A DNA stretch of 64,000 nucleotides from Demequina sp. NBRC 110054 (GTDB taxonomy: Bacteria > Actinomycetota > Actinomycetes > Actinomycetales > Demequinaceae): positions 124,001 through 188,000 of the forward strand of contig NZ_BBRK01000006.1 in NCBI RefSeq assembly GCF_002090115.1, written 5' to 3'. The notes under the pieces are model-generated. The model worked only from the letters and a program-made list of their open reading frames with translations, did not search any database and had not been told where the DNA came from. This document shows, piece after piece, positions 40,962-48,714 of this stretch. How positions within the stretch are numbered: position 1 is the stretch's first letter; each line of letters starts with the position of its first letter. The translations under genes were made by a program, and so were the position numbers.

Positions 40962-42932
40962 TCAGCCGCCCATCTGCGGCATCTGTCCGCCGCCGAAGCC
41001 TCCGGACGGCATCTGCATGCTGCCGCTGCTGTCGTCCGACGAGTCGTCGCTCAGTCCGGAGAGGAGTCCGCTGCTGTCAGAGGCATCGCTCTCGTCGTCC
41101 GAGGACATGTCGGCCGTCAGGTCCGCGAGCACGACGACGTCGCCCTCCTCGAGCCCCGAGGTGACCTCGGTGTACTCGGAGCCGATCGCGCCGGTCTCGA
41201 TCTCGGTCTCGACCGCCTCGCCGTCGTCCCCGAGGACGAGCACGGTCGCGTCGCCCGCGGCATCGCTGATCGCGGAGGTCGGCACGACGAGCACACCCGT
41301 CGAGCCGGCCACGGTGATCTCCATGCGGGTCGCCGCGCCGATCCTGATGTCGAAGCCCGGGTCGGGCACCGCGATCGTGACGGCGTAGGACTGCGAGTAG
41401 CTGTTGCCGGAGTTGACGTTCGACACGCTCGACACGGTGCCTTCGACCACGTCGCCGCTCGCGGTGAGCGTGAGCTCGGCGTCCTGGCCGACCTCGAGCA
41501 GCTGCGCCTCGGTGAGGCTCACCGACAGCTCGACGAGGTAGGTGTTGTCCGCGACGATCGTGATGACCGCGGAGGTGTCGTTCGCGCTGACCGAGTCGCC
41601 CTCGGCCATCTCCACGGAGATGACCTCGCCCGCGACCGGAGCGGTGAGCTCCGCGTACTCGAGCTGCTGCTTGGCGACCTCGAGCTCGGCCTTCGCCGCG
41701 GTGATGTCCGCCTTGTCGGCGAGGATGTCCGCCGCGCTCGGCACGTCGTCCTCCTCTTCGGTGGTGGAGCCGCCGGTCATCGTGTCCGACGAGGAGCCGT
41801 CGGTCATCGCCGAGTCGCTGCCCGCCATCGCCGAGTCGTCGCCGGTCATGGCATCGTCGCCGGTCATCGCCGAGTCGTCTCCAGCCATGGAGTCGTCACC
41901 CGCCATCGCCGAGTCGTCGGCGGACGCCGAGTCATCGCCCGGCATCGCCGAGTCGTCCGATCCGGACGCGTCGTCGCTGGCCCCTGAATCGTCGCTCGAG
42001 TCGTCCGACGAGGAGTCATCAGCCGAGTCGTCCGCTGCGGCGGCGGCCTCGATGGCCTCCTGAAGCGTGGCCACTGCCTCGTCGACGGCGGTCGCATACT
42101 CCATGAGCACGGTCTGAGCGTCGTACGCGTCGTTCGACGCAGCGAGCGCGTTCGTCGTCGCGTCCTGGCATGACTCGAGCGCCGCGGCGATCTCCTCGGT
42201 GGTGGCGTCCGGGTCGGAGCTCACCTCGGTGAACGTCGCGCACGCCGCAGTCGCGGTCTCGGACAGGTCCTCGGCGTTCTCGAGCAGGCCCTGCGTGTAG
42301 TCGTACTGCTCGAGCAGCAGGTCCTGCGCCGCCACGAGTGCCTCGCGGGCGGCCGTCACGGCGTCGTCCTCGTCACTCGTCGTGTCGCCGGCCGTGGTCG
42401 TGTCCGCCGTCACGATCGTCGCGGCCGCGCTGACCGTCGTCTCGACCGCGGTCGTGTAGGCCACAGTGGTGACGGTGGTCGACGCGTCGTCGTCGGAGTC
42501 GGTCGAGTAGGACGCGGCAGACGTCGAGCTCGAGCTGCTCGACGAGTCGCTCTGCGCCTCGAGGTCGTTCGCGAGCGCCTCCTTGGCGTCCGCGAGCGCC
42601 TCCTTGGCCTCGGCCACGGCGTCCTCGAGGTCCTCGGTGTCGAGCGTCGCGAGGAGATCGCCGGCCTCGACCGTGTCACCCTCCTCGACCTCGACGGTGT
42701 CGACCGTGCCGGAGACCTGGAAAGCCTCGTCGTACTGGCTCGCCGACTCGATCGAGCCGGTGGCCGACAGTGTCTGCGTGACGTCGCCGGTCTCGACGGC
42801 GGCCGTGCGGTACGTCGCCGACGACGACGAGGCGCCGGTCAGCAGCGTTCCAGCCACGAGGCCGCCGACCGCGACGGGCACGACCGCCAGACGCCACTTC
42901 CAGCGCCGCGCGAAGTCCATTGCCTGCGTCAT
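40962..42932 (-). CDS. HlyD-type adaptor with long Ser/Asp/Met-rich insert
   Basis: A 656-residue secreted, membrane-anchored adaptor, last gene of the efflux-type operon. A membrane span lies at about residues 14-35. Lipoyl-like halves are ASQYDEAFQVSGTVDTVEVEEGD near 63 and ELTAPVAGEVISVEMAEGD near 430, followed by beta-barrel regions. Between the halves the hairpin is greatly enlarged (about 100-425). It holds Ser/Thr runs, a Cys pair, and at about 315-390 a low-complexity stretch of DDSAM, DDSM and SDSAM units. The C-terminus ends GGFGGGQMPQMGG. Usual adaptors are 350-450 residues. The ATG overlaps the lipoprotein stop. Confidence 0.85.
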   Translation of the reverse strand: MTQAMDFARRWKWRLAVVPVAVGGLVAGTLLTGASSSSATYRTAAVETGDVTQTLSATGSIESASQYDEAFQVSGTVDTVEVEEGDTVEAGDLLATLDTEDLEDAVAEAKEALADAKEALANDLEAQSDSSSSSSSTSAASYSTDSDDDASTTVTTVAYTTAVETTVSAAATIVTADTTTAGDTTSDEDDAVTAAREALVAAQDLLLEQYDYTQGLLENAEDLSETATAACATFTEVSSDPDATTEEIAAALESCQDATTNALAASNDAYDAQTVLMEYATAVDEAVATLQEAIEAAAAADDSADDSSSDDSSDDSGASDDASGSDDSAMPGDDSASADDSAMAGDDSMAGDDSAMTGDDAMTGDDSAMAGSDSAMTDGSSSDTMTGGSTTEEEDDVPSAADILADKADITAAKAELEVAKQQLEYAELTAPVAGEVISVEMAEGDSVSANDTSAVITIVADNTYLVELSVSLTEAQLLEVGQDAELTLTASGDVVEGTVSSVSNVNSGNSYSQSYAVTIAVPDPGFDIRIGAATRMEITVAGSTGVLVVPTSAISDAAGDATVLVLGDDGEAVETEIETGAIGSEYTEVTSGLEEGDVVVLADLTADMSSDDESDASDSSGLLSGLSDDSSDDSSGSMQMPSGGFGGGQMPQMGG

Positions 42933-43825
42933 CACTCCCCGCTCTCGTCGATCGCGCCGTCGCCGCCAGGCATCTGGCCGCCCATGCCGCCGCCGAACCC
43001 ACTCGTGGTGACGCAGCCGTCGTCGCCGGCGCTGAACACGGAGATGGAGGTCGCCGCGTAGCCGCCGGACGAGTCCGACTCGCCGGTGGCCGTCATGCAC
43101 ATGCCGACCTCGATCGCGTCGGCGTCGGCCTCCTCAGTGCCCGTCAGCGCGGAGTCCGAGTCGATGTCGACCGTCGTCTCATCGCCGTCGGCGTCCTCGA
43201 TGGTCAGGGAGTCATCGCCGACCGCGGTAACCGTGCCTGTGACGATCGACGACGTGTCGAAGTCTCCGCCATCGGGCATCTCACCCTGAGCCATGTCGGT
43301 GGGCATGTCCGTCGGCATCTCGGCGTCGTCGGGCATCTCGCCCTCCGCCATGTCGGTGGGCATGTCCGTCGGCATCTCACCGTCGCCCATGTCCGCGCCC
43401 CCACCCATGCCGCCGCCGAATCCGGTCGCGCAGCTGCCGTCGTCGTCGGCCTCGGTCACGGAGACCGTGCTCGCGGTCGTCTCGTCGTCGGCCAGCGTGA
43501 CCACGACGCATGCGCCGGTCTCGATGTCCTCGAGCGCGACCTCGACCTCCGCGGTGATCGTGGTGTCGTCGGTCCATGTCACCGCGGTCTGCGAGGAGTC
43601 GTCCTGCACCTGAGCGGTGTCGTCGGAGACGTACGAGATCTCGCCCGTGAGGCCGGAGGCCTCGGGCATCTCCATGTCCGCGGCGTCACCCGCGGCGGGC
43701 TCGGCGCTGGCCGAGGCCTCGGCCGCGGCCGAGTCGGTGGTGTCGGCGTCGCTCGAGGAGCAGCCTGCAAGCAGCGCCGCGGTGCAGCCGAACGCCACTA
43801 CGGCGGTCAGGGTACGGGTCTTCAT
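42932..43825 (-). CDS. Lipoprotein with duplicated two-Cys, Gly/Met-rich module
   Basis: A 297-residue lipoprotein: basic start, hydrophobic stretch, lipobox LLAGC with Cys22. The mature part is an internal duplication resembling DUF5666-type beta domains. Copy 1 (about 57-142) has C106 and C132 then ATGFGGGMGG; copy 2 (about 192-284) has C243 and C271 then SGFGGGMGG. A 19-residue unit rich in EMPTDMPTDMA is repeated twice between them (about 150-187). I found no named family for the whole. The ATG at 43825 is chosen over a GTG at 43861 because it gives a normal signal peptide. Confidence 0.8.
   Translation of the reverse strand: MKTRTLTAVVAFGCTAALLAGCSSSDADTTDSAAAEASASAEPAAGDAADMEMPEASGLTGEISYVSDDTAQVQDDSSQTAVTWTDDTTITAEVEVALEDIETGACVVVTLADDETTASTVSVTEADDDGSCATGFGGGMGGGADMGDGEMPTDMPTDMAEGEMPDDAEMPTDMPTDMAQGEMPDGGDFDTSSIVTGTVTAVGDDSLTIEDADGDETTVDIDSDSALTGTEEADADAIEVGMCMTATGESDSSGGYAATSISVFSAGDDGCVTTSGFGGGMGGQMPGGDGAIDESGE
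43291..43378 (-). repeat. 57-bp direct repeat inside the lipoprotein gene
   Basis: A 31-bp identical block (43291-43321 and 43348-43378) recurs with a 57-bp period. In protein this is the repeated EMPTDMPTDMA unit. The near-identity at DNA level points to recent slippage or unequal crossing-over. Confidence 0.85.
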
Positions 43826-43857
43826 CGTCAGTCGTTCCTGTTCTCTCACGGGGAGGT

Positions 43858-45093
43858 TCACTGGTCTCGCAGGGCGTCGATCGGCGCCAGCTTGGCGGCG
43901 CGCGCCGCGGGGTACACGCCGAAGATCGCGCCGATCCCGACGGCGACGATGATGGACACCACCAGCGCGAGGCCGGAGATGACGATCGTCGAGCCGAGGA
44001 CGCTCGGCAGTCCCAGCGCCAGTCCGACGCCGAGGAGCGCACCGATCGCGCCACCGGCCAGGCCGAGGATCATCGCCTCGATCAGGAACTGGTTGCGGAT
44101 GTTCGCGGGCGCGGCGCCGAGCGCCTTCCGCAGACCGATCTCCTTGGTGCGTTCGGTCACCGACACGAGCATGATGTTCATGACCCCGATGCCGCCGACA
44201 AGGAGCGCGAGGGCCGCGATGCCGGTCAGCAGGATCGTGAGCTTCTCGTAGACCGCTGTCGCGGTCGAGATCAGCGAGTCCTGGGCGTCGATCGAGAAGT
44301 CGGCGTCGTCCGCGCTGCTGATGCCGTGGAGGTTCAGCAGCAGGGACTCGGCCTCCTGGGCCGCGGCGCTGAGGGAGTCGGAGTCGTTCGCCTTGATGTA
44401 GATCGTGTCGACGGACTCGGTCGACGAGGTGTCCTCGACGAGCGACTCGAACATCGTCGTCATCGGCACCACGGCCATGTCGTCGAGCGACGTGTCACCG
44501 GACGAGCCCGCCTCGGCGAGGACGCCGATGACCTCGAAGGCCTCGCCGTCGATCGTCACCTCCTGGCCGACGACGTTCGTGCTGCCGAACAGCTCCTCCG
44601 CAGTCTCGGTGCCGAGCACGATGACGCTCGCCCCGGAGGTCTCCTCGTCCTCGGTGAAGAAGCTTCCGTAGAGGAGCTCGCGCGACCGCACCTCGGTCCA
44701 GCTCGTCGTCGTTCCGGTGACGTCGGTGGTCCAGTTGCTCTCGCCGTACTCGAGCGACAGGCTCGACGTCTTCTCGGCGGCGACCGCCGCGGCGTCGGGC
44801 ACCGCGATGATCGACGCGAGGGCGTCGGCGTCGGTGAGCGTCAGGGTGTCGCCCGTGCCGAAGCCGCCCTGCATGCCGTCCTCGTCGGTAGACGACCCGG
44901 GAGACACGATGAGCAGGTCGGAGCCGAGCGCGGAGATCTCCTCGCTGACGTCCTTCTGCGTGCCGAGGCCGAGGCCGACGGTGAGGACCACGGAGGCGAT
45001 GCCTACGACGATGCCGAGCATCGTCAGCGCGGAGCGCATCTTGTGGGCGCGGATCGCGCTCACGGAGCTCTTGAGAAGGTCTGCGGGCCTCAC
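43858..45093 (-). CDS. MacB-type ABC transporter permease
   Basis: A 411-residue permease of the MacB/FtsX family. One membrane span near residues 21-42 (MLGIVVGIASVVLTVGLGLG) is followed by a large extracellular domain (about 45-285) and three C-terminal spans (about 290-405) with GGIGVMNIMLVSVTERTKEIGLRKALGA. Such permeases act as mechanotransmitters with HlyD-like adaptors, exporting peptides, antibiotics or lipids. The outer domain also has a short Gly/Met/Phe segment (DGMQGGFGTGD near 71). The GTG start overlaps the ATPase stop (GTGA). Confidence 0.92.
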   Translation of the reverse strand: MRPADLLKSSVSAIRAHKMRSALTMLGIVVGIASVVLTVGLGLGTQKDVSEEISALGSDLLIVSPGSSTDEDGMQGGFGTGDTLTLTDADALASIIAVPDAAAVAAEKTSSLSLEYGESNWTTDVTGTTTSWTEVRSRELLYGSFFTEDEETSGASVIVLGTETAEELFGSTNVVGQEVTIDGEAFEVIGVLAEAGSSGDTSLDDMAVVPMTTMFESLVEDTSSTESVDTIYIKANDSDSLSAAAQEAESLLLNLHGISSADDADFSIDAQDSLISTATAVYEKLTILLTGIAALALLVGGIGVMNIMLVSVTERTKEIGLRKALGAAPANIRNQFLIEAMILGLAGGAIGALLGVGLALGLPSVLGSTIVISGLALVVSIIVAVGIGAIFGVYPAARAAKLAPIDALRDQ

Positions 45094-45815
45094 TTGGCGA
45101 TCTCCGTTCCGGCGCCGACGAACTGGCCGTCGGTCACGTTGTAGACGGTCCCCGCACGACGCGCGACGTCGCCCTCGTGGGTGATCAGCACGATCGTGCT
45201 GCCCTCCGAGTGCAGATCGTCGAGCATGCCGAGGACGTCCTCGGTGGACCGTGAGTCCAGGTTTCCGGTGGGCTCGTCCGCAAGCACGATCGCGGGCTCG
45301 GTCACGAGCGCGCGAGCGATCGCGACTCGCTGCTGCTGGCCTCCCGAGAGCTGGCCCGGGTGGTTGCGGTAGCGATCGCCGAGGCCGACGCGCTCGAGCG
45401 CTGCCATCGCCCGCTCCTTGCGCTCGGCGGGAGCGATTCCCGCGTACACGAGCGGCAGCTCGACGTTGCCGAGCGCAGTGAGGCTCGACAACAGGTGGAA
45501 CTGCTGGAACACGAAGCCGATGCGCCGGTTGCGGGCCGAGGCGAGCGCGTTCTCGTCCATCTGCGAGACGTCCTCGCCCGCGAGGATGTACTGCCCCGTG
45601 GTCAGCACGTCGAGACAGCCCAGGATGTTCATGAGGGTCGACTTGCCGGAGCCCGACGGCCCGACGATGGCGACGTACTCGCCGGGGAAGATCCGGCAGT
45701 CGATGCCGCGCAGGGCTTCGAACTCGATGTCGCCCGTGTGGTAGGTCTTGCGAGCGGCGTTGAGCTCGATCACCGGGGCGGTGTCGTCGAGCCGCTCAAC
45801 GTGAGTGACGGTCAT
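45090..45815 (-). CDS. MacB-type ABC transporter ATP-binding protein
   Basis: A 241-residue ATPase. Walker A is GPSGSGKST near residue 53, the signature is [15 protein letters not shown] near 155, and Walker B is IVLADEPTG near 175. FVFQQFHLLSSLTALGNVELPLVYAG is typical of the LolD/MacB branch. It powers the permease encoded by the next gene, with which it overlaps by 4 nt. It lies 47 nt after the first adaptor gene. The long open frame upstream in the same phase is an adaptor shadow. Confidence 0.95.
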   Translation of the reverse strand: MTVTHVERLDDTAPVIELNAARKTYHTGDIEFEALRGIDCRIFPGEYVAIVGPSGSGKSTLMNILGCLDVLTTGQYILAGEDVSQMDENALASARNRRIGFVFQQFHLLSSLTALGNVELPLVYAGIAPAERKERAMAALERVGLGDRYRNHPGQLSGGQQQRVAIARALVTEPAIVLADEPTGNLDSRSTEDVLGMLDDLHSEGSTIVLITHEGDVARRAGTVYNVTDGQFVGAGTEIAK

Positions 45816-45862
45816 GGGAGATCCTTGTCTGAGTCGATCTGGTCGAGGGGTCCGGCCGGGAC

Positions 45863-47101
45863 CTACTGGCCCGGCATCCCGCCGGCCGGGGCTCCGCCCA
45901 TGTCGCCGCTCGGCATCTCGCCGCTGAAGCCGCCCATCATGTCGCTGAAGTCGTCGGTGCTGTCCGAGTCGGTGCCATCCGAGGACGCCGTCGTCGTGAC
46001 GACGATCGACTCGCCCTCCTCGAGACCGTCGGTGATGATCGTGTAGCTGTCGATGGCGTCGCCGAGGGTGACCTCGCGGGTCTCCTCGTTGCCCTCGTCG
46101 TCGACCACGGTGACGGTCGAGACGTCGTCGGTGGTCGTGATCGCGTTCGTCGGGATCGCGAGCACGTCGGTCTGGCGGAGGTAGGCGATGTCGGCCGTGA
46201 CCGACGTGCCCTCGTACAGGCCCTCGATGGTGTCGGTCACCTGGAGCTCGACGGCGTACGTGGCGGAACCGCCGGTCGTCGTCGGGAGGTTCGCGATGTC
46301 GGTGACGATCCCGTAGAACTCCTCGTCCACATCGTCCGAGGTGAAGGTGACCTGGTCGCCCTCCTCGATCAGCGCGACCTCGTCCTCGCTGAGGCTCACG
46401 GACACGGTCCACTCGTCCTGACCGACGATCGTCACGCCGTCGCTCGACGTCGAGGTGCTCGTCGCTGTCATGGTCGACGAGTCGCCGCTCGACGAGCTCG
46501 AGCCGCCGGAGACGACGTCGCCGACCTCGTAGGGCTGCGAGGTGAGGAGGCCATCCATGTCGGCGACCAGCTCGGCGTCGTCCATGGCCTCCTTGGCATC
46601 GGCGACCGACGCCTTGAGCACCGCGACCTGCGACTCTGCGGCCTCGATCTGGGCCTCGCTCGCGTCGGAGCCGTCGTCGGCGTCCTCGAGGTTGGACAGC
46701 GTGGCCTTCGCCTGGGCGAGCTCGGCCTTGGCCGAGGTCAGCGACGCGGTGAGAGACAGCGTGTCGATCTCGGCGATCACGTCGCCCTCCTCGACGTAGT
46801 CGCCCTCCTCGAAGTACACGGCCGTGACCTCGCCCGACGCGTCGAAGGACAGCGAGTCGGTGGAGACCGCGGCGAGCGTGCCGGACGCCTCGACCGACTC
46901 CTCAAGCGTCTGGAGGCTCACCGTCATGGTCTGCTGGCCAGCGTCCTCCATGCCCTCCATCGCGAAGGCCTCCTGGTCGCCGGCGCTGCTGGGCCCCCAC
47001 AGGTACATGGCGCCGACGCCGACGCCGGCGCCTGCCACGAGGGCGGCCGCGGGAATGACCCACTTGCGCGCGCGGTTCCATCGGAGAGAAATCTTGGGCA
47101 T
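45863..47101 (-). CDS. HlyD-type adaptor protein, first gene of efflux operon
   Basis: A 412-residue membrane-anchored adaptor. A membrane span lies at about residues 15-37. DASGEVTAVYFEEGDYVEEGD near 83 and DGLLTSQPYEVGDVVSGG near 185 are the lipoyl halves, with a modest coiled-coil hairpin between them. Beta-barrel and membrane-proximal parts follow. The last 25 residues are Gly/Met/Pro-rich, ending GGAPAGGMPGQ. The ATG at 47101 has AGGACGG before it and gives the shorter, basic start. It opens a five-gene operon with the MacB-like transporter, lipoprotein and second adaptor. Confidence 0.9.
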   Translation of the reverse strand: MPKISLRWNRARKWVIPAAALVAGAGVGVGAMYLWGPSSAGDQEAFAMEGMEDAGQQTMTVSLQTLEESVEASGTLAAVSTDSLSFDASGEVTAVYFEEGDYVEEGDVIAEIDTLSLTASLTSAKAELAQAKATLSNLEDADDGSDASEAQIEAAESQVAVLKASVADAKEAMDDAELVADMDGLLTSQPYEVGDVVSGGSSSSSGDSSTMTATSTSTSSDGVTIVGQDEWTVSVSLSEDEVALIEEGDQVTFTSDDVDEEFYGIVTDIANLPTTTGGSATYAVELQVTDTIEGLYEGTSVTADIAYLRQTDVLAIPTNAITTTDDVSTVTVVDDEGNEETREVTLGDAIDSYTIITDGLEEGESIVVTTTASSDGTDSDSTDDFSDMMGGFSGEMPSGDMGGAPAGGMPGQ

Positions 47102-47138
47102 GGTCCGTCCTGTCGGTCGTGACGTCATTTCGTGTCAC

Positions 47139-47194
47139 AACCTAGGGACGCTTGCTGGGAGATTCCTCAGAGCCAGCCAAGGATTCCCAGGAAT
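47139..47194 (-). promoter_or_regulatory. Promoter region of the efflux operon with direct repeats
   Basis: On the minus strand TAGGTT (47144-47139) is a plausible -10; the -35 position is poor (AGGAAT). GATTCC occurs at 47161-47166 and 47182-47187, exactly 21 bp apart, and ATTCC-CA-GGAAT (47183-47194) is a palindrome. A weak -35 beside two phased repeats suggests activator control. Confidence 0.4.
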
Positions 47195-47318
47195 GTGGGA
47201 CGAGCGTCCAAAGCTGTCCGGAACGCACCGGTTCGAGGGGTCACGGACGATGCTGCGGGGAGTGGCCGCACCGCAGACGGAGGGTCGGGCGCGAGGCCCG
47301 GCCGACGGGCGTGAAAGG

Positions 47319-48641
47319 CTAGCGGGCGGGACCGACGCGGACGACGGCCCGCTCGCGCGACGCGATATCTGCAGCGAGCGCGACCACGTCGTCGGCGGTC
47401 ACCGCATGCACCTGATCGAGCATCTCCCCGATGCTCCACAGCTCACCGAACGCGAGCTCCGCCTTGCCCAGGCGGGACATGCGCGAGTACGAGTCCTCGA
47501 GCCGCAGCACCATCGAGCCGGCGATCTGTCCCTTGGCCCGGTCGAGCTCCGAGGCGGTGACCCCGTCGGCCATGCGCTCGAGCTCGACGCCCATGAGCCG
47601 CTCGACCTCCGGGGCCTTCGCGGGCGTGCAGGCGGCATAGACGCCGAACAGCCCCGTCTCGGCGCTCGGGGCGCCGAACGAGTACACCGTGTAGGTGAGG
47701 CCGCGCTTCTCGCGGATCTCCTGGAACAGGCGCGAGCTCATGCCGCCGCCGAGGATCGCGTTGTAGACGGCCAGGGTGTTGCGCCGCTCGTCGTTCGCGC
47801 GGAATCCAAGGCTTCCGAGCAGCAGGTGCGACTGCTCGAGCTCCGAGCGCACGACGTCGATCTCGGGCGTGTGGACGGACGTGACCGGCGCGAGAGGGTC
47901 GCGGCGGCTCACGGGCGGCACGGCCGCCGTGAGGTCCCAGCCGCCGTCCTCGAGAGCCTGCTGGACCTGTGCGCACACGACGTCGTGGTCCACTCCCCCG
48001 GCCGCGGTGACGATGAGGGTGCTCGGCGCGTAGTGCTGCGTGTAGTGCTCCCACACGGCTTCGCGGGAGACCGACTCGATGATCTCGGGGGTGCCGCCGA
48101 TGGGACGACCGAGCGGGTGCCCTCCGAGCACGGCCTCGGCGAAGCGCTCATGGATCACGTCACCCGGGTCGTCCTCGTTCATCGCGAGCTCCTCGAGGAT
48201 CACCCCGCGCTCCATGTCGAAGTCGTCGCGATCGAGCCGCGCGGAGGTGACCATGTCGAGGATCACGTCGATCGCCATCGGCAGGTCCTCGTCGATCACC
48301 CGCGCGTAGTAGCAGGTGTACTCCTTGCCCGTGAGCGCGTTCGACTCGCCGCCGACCCGGTCGAAGGCCTCGGCGATGTCGAGGGCGCTGCGGCGCCGGG
48401 TGCCCTTGAACAGCAGGTGCTCGAGGAAGTGGGTCGACCCCGCGTGCTCGTCGGTCTCATCGCGCGAGCCGACGCCGAACCACGCGCCGATGGTCGCGGA
48501 GCGCATCCCGGGGATCGTCTCGGTGAAGACCCGGACCCCGCCGGGAAGGACAGACCGGCGGATCACGGCTCCGTGATCCTGCTCGATCGTGACCGAGCTT
48601 CCGACTGTGGAGGGGGCCACCAGCGGCAGGAGGTGAGGCAT
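47319..48641 (-). CDS. M16-family zinc peptidase
   Basis: A 440-residue insulinase-family protease. The inverted zinc motif HxxEH is present as STHFLEHLLFKG near residue 72, with the third ligand Glu in ILEELAMNEDD near 146. The C-terminal half is the usual inactive homologous domain (SELEQSHLLLGSLGF onward). It follows pnp on the same strand, the standard pnp-peptidase pair of Gram-positives, but a strong hairpin lies between them. The substrate is unknown; relatives process small peptides. Confidence 0.93.
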   Translation of the reverse strand: MPHLLPLVAPSTVGSSVTIEQDHGAVIRRSVLPGGVRVFTETIPGMRSATIGAWFGVGSRDETDEHAGSTHFLEHLLFKGTRRRSALDIAEAFDRVGGESNALTGKEYTCYYARVIDEDLPMAIDVILDMVTSARLDRDDFDMERGVILEELAMNEDDPGDVIHERFAEAVLGGHPLGRPIGGTPEIIESVSREAVWEHYTQHYAPSTLIVTAAGGVDHDVVCAQVQQALEDGGWDLTAAVPPVSRRDPLAPVTSVHTPEIDVVRSELEQSHLLLGSLGFRANDERRNTLAVYNAILGGGMSSRLFQEIREKRGLTYTVYSFGAPSAETGLFGVYAACTPAKAPEVERLMGVELERMADGVTASELDRAKGQIAGSMVLRLEDSYSRMSRLGKAELAFGELWSIGEMLDQVHAVTADDVVALAADIASRERAVVRVGPAR

Positions 48642-48660
48642 GGGAGCGAGCCTAACGCCG

Positions 48661-48695
48661 AAGAGGCGGCCCCGGTGAACCCGGGACCGCCTCTT
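48661..48695 (-). terminator. Strong hairpin between pnp and the M16 gene
   Basis: AAGAGGCGG/CCGCCTCTT and CCCGG/CCGGG pair around a TGAA loop, 14 bp with one mismatch. On the minus strand it follows the pnp stop by 19 nt and has no T-run. It may end or attenuate transcription into the peptidase gene. Confidence 0.65.
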
Positions 48696-48714
48696 GCGAG
48701 CGTGATGCGGCGGA

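Noticed and set aside
41765..42060. Possible CRISPR or tandem DNA array in the DDSAM region
   Set aside because: The periodicity is codon-based inside an intact reading frame, with varying unit length and no spacers.
40962..47101. Copper efflux assignment for the Met-rich operon
   Set aside because: No CxxC heavy-metal domain, P-type ATPase or copper regulator is present; Met-rich tails alone do not show copper as substrate.
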